Assembly: GCA_964019135.1 (NCBI GenBank)
Contig: OZ025248.1
Span: forward strand, 68,330,119 to 68,394,118
DNA length: 64,000 nt
Direction of reading: 5' to 3'
Source: Arenicola marina
Lineage: Eukaryota > Annelida > Polychaeta > Arenicolidae
Shown piece after piece: positions 57,096 through 64,000 of this stretch. The position numbers were made by a program, and so were the translations under genes. A model generated the notes under the pieces. That model ran no database searches and was not told where the DNA came from. It worked only from the letters and a program-made list of their open reading frames with translations. Positions within the stretch are counted from its first letter, which is position 1, and each line of letters starts with the position of its first letter.

Positions 57096-57575
57096 ACTTT
57101 TTTTATATAAATACTGTTTCAAAAATTAAACATTCCAGAAAAAAAATGTAAACCCACAGAACCCATAATTCATATGTAAAACAACATTTAGAAGAGAACG
57201 TCTGAGAAGCGGCACGAAGCCAGCGATGACTCGCTGTAACTGTTTCAGTTACGGCGATCACACAATATGTACGTTAGTGCGCACCGCTTCTCGGTAGGAA
57301 GTGCAACTGCAAACATAGCGGAGCTTGATTCGTTGTCGGTGGTTACTGGAGCACAATTGTCGTTTCTCGTGCTCCAGAATACTTGACAACAATTCTACCG
57401 CGCGAAAATAAAAGTTAATACCTTTTCCTGCAAGTTATATTGGTAAGAGAACGTTGTACAACGTCCCGGGCGTTGACGTCGCTTCGCTCTGCGGGGAGAG
57501 CTTAGAAGTAAGACGCTGTTGGCGGTAGCCATAGCCTGACGGAAATAAGATGAGCAAAAGCTCGGCGGAAATTGA
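57096..57575. other. Spacer, no gene seen
   Basis: Unique sequence up to the 18-bp satellite. No promoter or exon recognised. Confidence 0.45.
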
Positions 57576-60125
57576 CTGTGTGTGTACGGGTGTCACTGTG
57601 TGTGTACGGGTGTCACTGTGTGTACGGGTGTCACTGTGTGTACGGGTGTCATTGTGTGTACGAGTGTCACTGTGTGTACGGGTGTCACTGTGTGTACGGG
57701 TGTCACTGTGTGTGTACGGGTGTCACTGTGTGTACGGGTGTCACTGTGTACGGGTGTCACTGTGTACGGGTGTCACTGTGTGTACGGGTGTCACTGTGTG
57801 TACGGGTGGCACTGTGTGTACGGGTGTCACTGTGTGTGTACGGGTGTCACTGTGTGTACGGGTGTCACTGTGTGTACGGGTGTCACTTGGGGGAACGGGT
57901 GGCACTGTGTGTACGGGTGTCACTGTGTGTGTACGGGTGTCACTGTGTGTACGGGTGTCACTGTGTGTGTACGGGTGTCACTGTGTACGGGTGGCACTGT
58001 GTGTGTACGGGTGTCACTGTGTGTACGGGTGTCACTGTGTGTGTACGGGTGTCACTGTGTGTGTATGGGTGTCACTGTGTGTACGGGTTTCACTGTGTGT
58101 GTACGGGTGTCATTGTGTGTACGGGTGTCACTGTGTGTACGGGTGTCACTGTGTGTACGGGTGTCACTGTGTGTACGGGTGTCACTGTGTGTACGGGTGT
58201 CACTGTGTGTGTACGAGTGTCACTGTGTACGGGTGTCATTGTGTACGGGTGTCACTGTGTACGGGTGTCACTGTGTGTACGGGTGTCACTGTGTACGGGT
58301 GTCACTGTGTGTACGGGTGTCACTGTGTGTACGGGTGGCACTGTGTGTACAGGTGTCACTGTGTGTGTACGGGTGTCACTGTGTGTACGGGTGTCACTGT
58401 GTGTACGGGTGTCACTGTGTGTACGGGCGTCACTGTATGTACGGGTGACACTGTATGTACGGGTGTCACTGTGTGTACGGGTGTCACTGTATGTACGGGT
58501 GTCACTGTGTGTACGGGTGTCACTGTGTGTGTACGGGTGTCACTGTGTGTGTACGGGTGTCACTGTGTGTACGGGTGTCACTGTGTGTACGGGTGTCACT
58601 GTGTGTACGGGTGGCACTGTGTGTACGGGTGTCACTGTGTGTACGGGTGTCACTGTGTGTACGGGTGGCACTGTGTGTGTACGGGTGTCACTGTGTGTAC
58701 GGGTGGCACTGTGTGTGTACGGGTGTCACTGTGTGTACGGGTGTCACTGTGTGTGTACGGGTGTCACTGTGTGTGTATGGGTGTCACTGTGTGTACGGGT
58801 TTCACTGTGTGTGTACGGGTGTCATTGTGTGTACGGGTGTCACTGTGTGTACGGGTGTCACTGTGTGTACGGGTGTCACTGTGTGTACGAGTGTCACTGT
58901 GTGTACGGGTGTCACTGTGTGTACGGGTGTCACTGTGTGTGTACGGGTGTCACTGTGTGTACGGGTGTCACTGTGTACGGGTGTCACTGTGTACGGGTGT
59001 CACTGTGTGTACGGGTGTCACTGTGTGTACGGGTGGCACTGTGTGTACGGGTGTCACTGTGTGTGTACGGGTGTCACTGTGTGTGTACGGGTGTCACTGT
59101 GTGTACGGGTGTCACTGTGTGTACGGGTGTCACTGTGTGTACGGGTGTCACTGTGTGTACGGGTGGCACTGTGTGTACGGGTGTCACTGTGTGTACGGGT
59201 GTCACTGTGTGTACGGGTGTCACTGTGTGTGTACGGGTGTCACTGTGTGTACGGTTGTCACTGTGTGTGTACGAGTGTCACTCTGTGTGTACGGGTGTCA
59301 CTGTGTGTGTATGGGTGTCACTGTGTGTACAGGTGTCACCGTGTGTGTACGGGTGTCACTGTGTGTACGGGTGTCACTGTGTTTACGGGTGTCACTGTAG
59401 GTACAGGTGTCACTGTGTGTGTACGGTTGTCACTGTGTGTACGGGTGTCACTGTGTTTGTACGGGTGTCACTGTGTATACGGGTGCCACTGTGTGTACGG
59501 GTGGCACTGTGTGTACGGGTGTTACTGTGTGTACGGGTATCACTGTGTGTGTACGGGTGTCACTGTGTGTGTACGGGTGTCACTGTGTGTGTACGGGTGT
59601 CACTGTGCGTACGGGTGGCACTGTGTGTGTACGGTTGTCACTGTGTGTACGGGTGTCACTGTGTGTACGGGTGTCACTATGTGCGTACGGGTGTCACTGT
59701 GTGTGTACGGGTGTCACTGTGTGTGTCCGGGTGTTACTGTGTGTACGGGTGGCACTGTGTGTGTCCGGGTGTCACTGTGTGTGTACGGGTGTCACTCTGT
59801 GTACGGGTGGCACTGTGTGTACGGGTGGCACTGTGTGTGTACAGGTGTCACCGTGTGTGTACGGGTGTCACTGTGTACGGGTGTCACTGTGTGTACGGGT
59901 GTCACTGTGTGTGTACGAGTGTCACTGTGTACGGGTGTCACTGTGTGTGTACGGGTGTCACTGTGTGTGTACGGGTGTCACTGTGTGTACGGGTGTCACT
60001 GTGTGTACGGGTGTCACTGTGTGTACGGGTGTCACTGTGTGTGTACGGGTGGCACTGTGTGTACGGGTGTCACTGTGTGTGTACGGGTGTCACTGTGTGT
60101 ACAAGTGTCATTGTGTGTAATGGTG
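57576..60125 (+). repeat. 18-bp GTGTCACTGTGTGTACGG satellite, about 138 copies
   Basis: The main unit is 18 bp, mixed with 20-bp (extra GT) and 16-bp (one GT fewer) forms. The loss or gain of GT steps rotates the frame, yet all plus frames stay open because the unit has no stop word. Marker variants such as TATGGGTGTC at about 58064, 58776 and 59310 show block duplications of about 712 and 534 bp. Alternating purine-pyrimidine GT/AC runs could adopt Z-DNA. Confidence 0.96.
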
Positions 60126-62424
60126 TCCCTGTGTCCGGTATAGCATGATAACGTGTCCTGCGTGATAAAGCGTACGGTTGACGATGTAAGTTAGCTTAAG
60201 AGTTAGGTTAGGGTTAGGTTATGGCATGGCTTAGGTTTAGGGATAGTATTTAGGTTTCGGTTAGTGTAAATGGCATGAAAGAAGCATGGCCGGATAGGTT
60301 ATCACGGCTGGACACGTTATTATGTTACACCGGACGGGTGTTGCTGTGTGTGGACTGTGTGGGAGGGGGAGTATGTGCCTAGTGGGTGGTCGTTTGCGTC
60401 TCGAGGAACATGATTCTTTGTGTCTGAACTTGTGTCTGACCTATTTGTCTTGTTGGTATTATGCCATTTTTGTGCACAATAGTACTATTATTACGCCGAT
60501 TACACCCACGTGAAAACAGATCCCCACAGTGTTCACATTGGTTTTACTGATGGCAGTGGATCATGCGATACGGTGGGGCCGTCCCCCCCATAACCGACAC
60601 CACTGTCGAACAGCTGTGACTCATATATCGGAAACGCTGTTTTTTTTCATTGCAGTGGCGATAACCTCAAACCCTTCGTGATATCATTTTACAACAGACA
60701 ATGCAGGCTGGACAGGGAAGGCGAGGTGTCCATTGCCACCTGAGTATAGATCTAACAGAGCCGTACTGTGCTCGGTGTGATCTACGTTTATATCCGGATG
60801 ACACAATATATGATGGTTTCACGGGCTGAGAGAGCTGTCTGTCAATAGCGTTTAGTTGACAACTGTAGCAAAGCCCAACCTGACAACCTGGTATTGCGGA
60901 TTTTGTTTCAGCAGTTTAATAAAATCATTTAAATACCGGACAGCTGATCGGGGTGCGTTACGTGTTTTTAATGCATTTTACATGCTTTCATTTTGCACAA
61001 TGTTTTTTTACAATGTTTCGGTCGTGCACCATGAAATGAAAAGCCACCCACGTTTCACCTGTCGAGTAATGTGAGAAATGTACATCTTTTTATTTTGTTT
61101 TTTATTTTCATGATCGTACAGCAAGTCGTGACATCAGACAGACAGGATACATGTTATATTGCTGAGAATCTACAACCGCGCAGGAGAGGGATCATGCTAG
61201 AAGAGGGATGACCGGTTTCCATTTTCTTAGAAATATTGTCTCGCTACGATATTGTTTTGTTATTCCATAGTTTCACACTCGTTACCGCAAGCCCCACACA
61301 TATCAGAGTCAACTATTTTACTCATGTATAAGAACCTATTCGTTTAAAGTTTGCGACATTTGTGACTAGAAAGTGGGGGTGTGGGGGAGGGTGTTTCGGG
61401 CGAACAACGTAACCCTACATTCAATGTCGTATCGCATAGCTAGATGGGCGGGTTGTTCATTAGATGTCGAAGGAAGACTTAATTACTATAAGACTTATTG
61501 TCCCCACACGACAAGCTCACTCATGACAACCACGAAACTCGCCCGTGAACACGCCCCTATGGGTAATAAACCACCTCGGGGAAGGTCAAGGTCGTGCATG
61601 ACAGGTATTCTATAGTTGTCTTTTGGGGATATGTCAACACAAGGAGTGTAGCCACGTAATTAGACTTGATCACGCCAATACAGAGGACTGAGGCAGTTAT
61701 TGCAGGCTTGGCGCTGGGTTGTCCTGGGGATGGGATGGGAATGGGTCCTGGAGGTGGGATGGAGATGTGGGTGGGGGGGGGGGGGGTCGTCCGCACTATG
61801 CACGCCAATACAGAGAAATAAGGCAGTTATGGCCCTCTTGGTGACGTTCTTGTCTTGAGATTCGGGGCCGTGCCCTCGGGCTCCCCGATGCGGATTTCTT
61901 CGGTTTACATTCATCAAGACGGGGACATCTCCCAATAAACATTCAATGGAACCCTTTGTGCGCCCGGCAGAGTGGGTCCCGTACGGTCGTGTTCGCATTG
62001 GGACGGACCATGATGAATGTGAGGTTGTTAGGAGGCTCACTCAGAGTGCATGGAGCAGGCAACCATTGTTATGGCGTGCGGTTATTTTAGTGGGGGTCAT
62101 TGTCAGCGGACTATTTCTTAGCATTGCTCTGTGTGATTTGATCGCATTTTATGGGGATTTGTGCGTCTTTGGAGAGACATATATCCTGGTGCTGTCAATA
62201 GACACACGCCATGCGTCCGACTGACACGAGGCAGGGTTATTTCTGGGGGTATCGGTTTATCGCGGCACTGACTGTGACGTCACGGGCTGATGTCAACAGC
62301 TTAATTAAGCGTTCAAGTGAAAACGACCGCCTGTAGACATAGGATGGGAGACTCTCGTGGATTTCTCGTGCTATATCATCCTAAATAGCTATATTATTAG
62401 TAATAGTTCATGCATTGTTACATT
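60126..62424. other. Mostly unique non-coding sequence
   Basis: A short telomere-like stretch (TTAGGTTAGGGTTAGG) lies at about 60199-60222. A roughly 35-bp segment (CACGCCAATACAGAG...AGGCAGTTAT) occurs at 61671 and again at 61801, flanking a G-rich 130 bp with a poly-G run at 61777-61789. A 92-codon frame at 61946-62224 has a possible transmembrane segment (AVILVGVIVSGLFLSIAL) but no other support. Confidence 0.45.
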
Positions 62425-62460
62425 GATATATATATACATACCGGTATGTATATATATATC
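62425..62460. repeat. Perfect 36-bp palindrome
   Basis: Two 18-bp halves are exact reverse complements, meeting at CC/GG in ACATACCGGTATGT and flanked by TA repeats. No spacer. It can extrude as a cruciform or fold as a hairpin. Confidence 0.97.
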
Positions 62461-63105
62461 GGGTGTAGATTGAACTTTATGTTTGAACGAGAATAATCAT
62501 TTAAGACACAACTGAGTCGATCAAGCACTTGATTTTATCAAATGCAAATACGTGCAGAACTGAGCAGTATTTAATTGTAGAAAATATAAAAGGAATTTCC
62601 CACATATATCAATGAATATGAGTTACTATTTATAATATAAGTGCTCTTAGAAGAAAAGTTATGAAAATGTTTTTATTACATTTGTTCACAATCGGCAACA
62701 TTGGTGCTTGCATGTCTGATTCTCTGAGCCCCAGTAAAGTTCCACCGGACTATCCACATGCAATGGGGGCTCTGGGGGGTGGCCGCCCTGGAGGGGGGGG
62801 GGGGGGGTGGCCGCCATGGGGGTACCAGCGTAGCCTACCGACCCGACAGTGTCACAGCCCCGGTGGATCCGGGTCAAACAGGAGATTTGTTTGTCTCGCA
62901 CGCCAGAGTTCGGTTCGTAGGAGGCTCCACTTATTCTGGAAATATCAAATTTTACCGAATTCATTTTTACGCCTAAGCCATATAAGCTAATTAGACGAAA
63001 TGCTCCATGGCTGAGAGGCGCGGTCTGACAACTGCGAGTTGCTTGGTGGCAGTTTTCTCTTGTATTGTGTAAGTCACGCGAGATTTAAGGTAAGCCACCC
63101 ATAAC
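62461..63105. other. Spacer, no gene seen
   Basis: A G run at about 62797-62809 and several overlapping short frames. None has convincing support. Confidence 0.4.
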
Positions 63106-63315
63106 GAGCCTCGGCGATTTTGAGCAGACCTCGGTAAACATCGGCAAACATCGGCGGGCTGTAGCCCTGATATTTTAAGCAGTCTTAATGAAACAAAGCA
63201 CGAATAAAACACAGCAAAAGAAGTGGTGACATAGGTAAAATAAATAGAGCATATAATAAGCTTCGGCGATTTAGAGAAGACCTCGGTAAACATCGACAAA
63301 CATCGGCGGATGTCA
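63106..63315. repeat. Two direct copies of a 50-bp segment, about 154 bp apart
   Basis: CTCGGCGATTT, AGACCTCGGTAAACATCG and CAAACATCGGCGG occur in the same order at about 63111 and 63265. Just after, CGTCATTCACAGGG occurs twice (about 63336 and 63365). Confidence 0.8.
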
Positions 63316-64000
63316 GTGAAAGGGGAACTCGTTCCGTCATTCACAGGGAATCCCCAATTCGTGACGTCATTCACAGGGTATTTCCCCGAGAATGGTTCTT
63401 CGTGATAAATTCCGAATATTCAAGAAAAAAACATGGCGAAAACGTGTAAATAGTTCAGAAAACATTCGTGTAGATCATAATTATATCGGAGACCATTATA
63501 TATGACCAGATTTATAAAAATGTGAGCACAAGGCGTAAATTACTGATAATTGGTGTGAAATAAGCTGCTCCAAAAAATATTTCTGAAATAACATTTTTAA
63601 GTTTCAGGACGTGTTTCTCGGGAAATTTGCACAGTTACCTATATTTTTCTTTATTTTTATTACAAGGACTATGTTTTTAGAAGTTTTTAAACGTGGTTTG
63701 GTGTCAAGATTTTCATCTTTGATGAAATTATAGCCAATGTTGTGAAGGTGGTGATTTCGAATTTTGGCAAAAACGGTCCTGTTTTTGCATAACTGCACTT
63801 TATTATTGCCATTCTGTTATTTTTTGTGGCTACTTTTTACATTGTTGAAGATGTATTGCTTTAGGTTTAAGCTTTCCAAAGAGCTATTACTGATGATAAT
63901 GAATTAATATTGAGCTGAATTGTAGCAAAATTACATATTCGTGGTAGGTGTCAAGTTTTGGTCATTTTGTGAAATGGGGGTATACTTGGAAAATGGAGAA
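63316..64000. other. AT-rich sequence to window end
   Basis: No gene or element recognised apart from the short CGTCATTCACAGGG direct repeat noted above. Confidence 0.45.

Noticed and set aside
1..60125. CRISPR arrays
   Set aside because: The arrays are head-to-tail tandem repeats without unique spacers, and the DNA is clearly eukaryotic.
57550..60148. Cys/Val/Gly-rich frames up to 858 codons
   Set aside because: Readings of the GTGTCACTGTGTGTACGG satellite. The frame rotates with every GT gain or loss without any consequence.
60196..60260. Interstitial telomere repeat
   Set aside because: Only two or three imperfect TTAGGG/TTAGG words followed by divergent TTAGGTTT; too short to call a telomeric remnant.
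61946..62224. 92-codon frame with a transmembrane-like segment
   Set aside because: No context or homology; its length is expected by chance in this composition.

Overview
The window is nuclear DNA of an animal, most likely a marine invertebrate, and almost all of it is accessory sequence. Evidence for an animal: decayed non-LTR retrotransposons of animal type, a tRNA-derived SINE in two copies, short elements with terminal inverted repeats and TA target duplications, a FLYWCH zinc-finger transposon, and introns with GT/AG borders and pyrimidine tracts. No prokaryotic operon, rRNA or ordinary tRNA gene is visible. The phylum cannot be decided by eye.

Layout. 1-5.7 kb: two minisatellites (21 bp, then about 165 copies of a 24-bp unit) and a short 21-bp array beside a promoter-like motif cluster. 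5.8-11.6 kb: poly-G-rich sequence, one end of a transposon (9359-9810) lying inside a 26-bp minisatellite, and a GGT-rich tract. 11.6-16.6 kb: a 21-bp satellite (about 200 copies) and an 18-bp array. 16.7-17.7 kb: the best single-gene candidate, a two-exon minus-strand gene for a small secreted Ser/Asp-rich protein. 19-30 kb: LINE pseudogenes, a MITE-like element, a SINE. 30.5-32.6 kb: an almost complete 2.08-kb transposon with long terminal inverted repeats and a frameshifted FLYWCH reading frame, sitting inside another minisatellite. 34.3-38.8 kb: a 110-bp G-rich array and a 46-bp pyrimidine-rich array. 39.4-44.5 kb: second SINE copy, a LINE pseudogene broken by two tandem repeats, and a 25-bp satellite. 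46.1 kb: a 349-bp MITE. 48.8-55.3 kb: a 2.16-kb unit present three times in tandem, each copy with a LINE 3' end, a 15-bp minisatellite and a possible conserved exon on the minus strand. 55.5-56.5 kb: a 990-bp element with inverted ends. 57.6-60.1 kb: an 18-bp satellite. The rest is unremarkable apart from a perfect 36-bp palindrome at 62425-62460.

Tandem arrays make up roughly 40 percent of the window. Their long open frames come from unit length and lack of stop codons, not from genes. A recurring theme is that tandem repeats border or interrupt mobile-element fragments (9.36, 30.5-32.6, 40.4 and 41.4 kb). The two gene candidates worth pursuing are the secreted Ser/Asp-rich gene and the triplicated exon. 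The most novel object is the FLYWCH transposon family, with modular ends and a variable number of about 202-bp sub-repeats.
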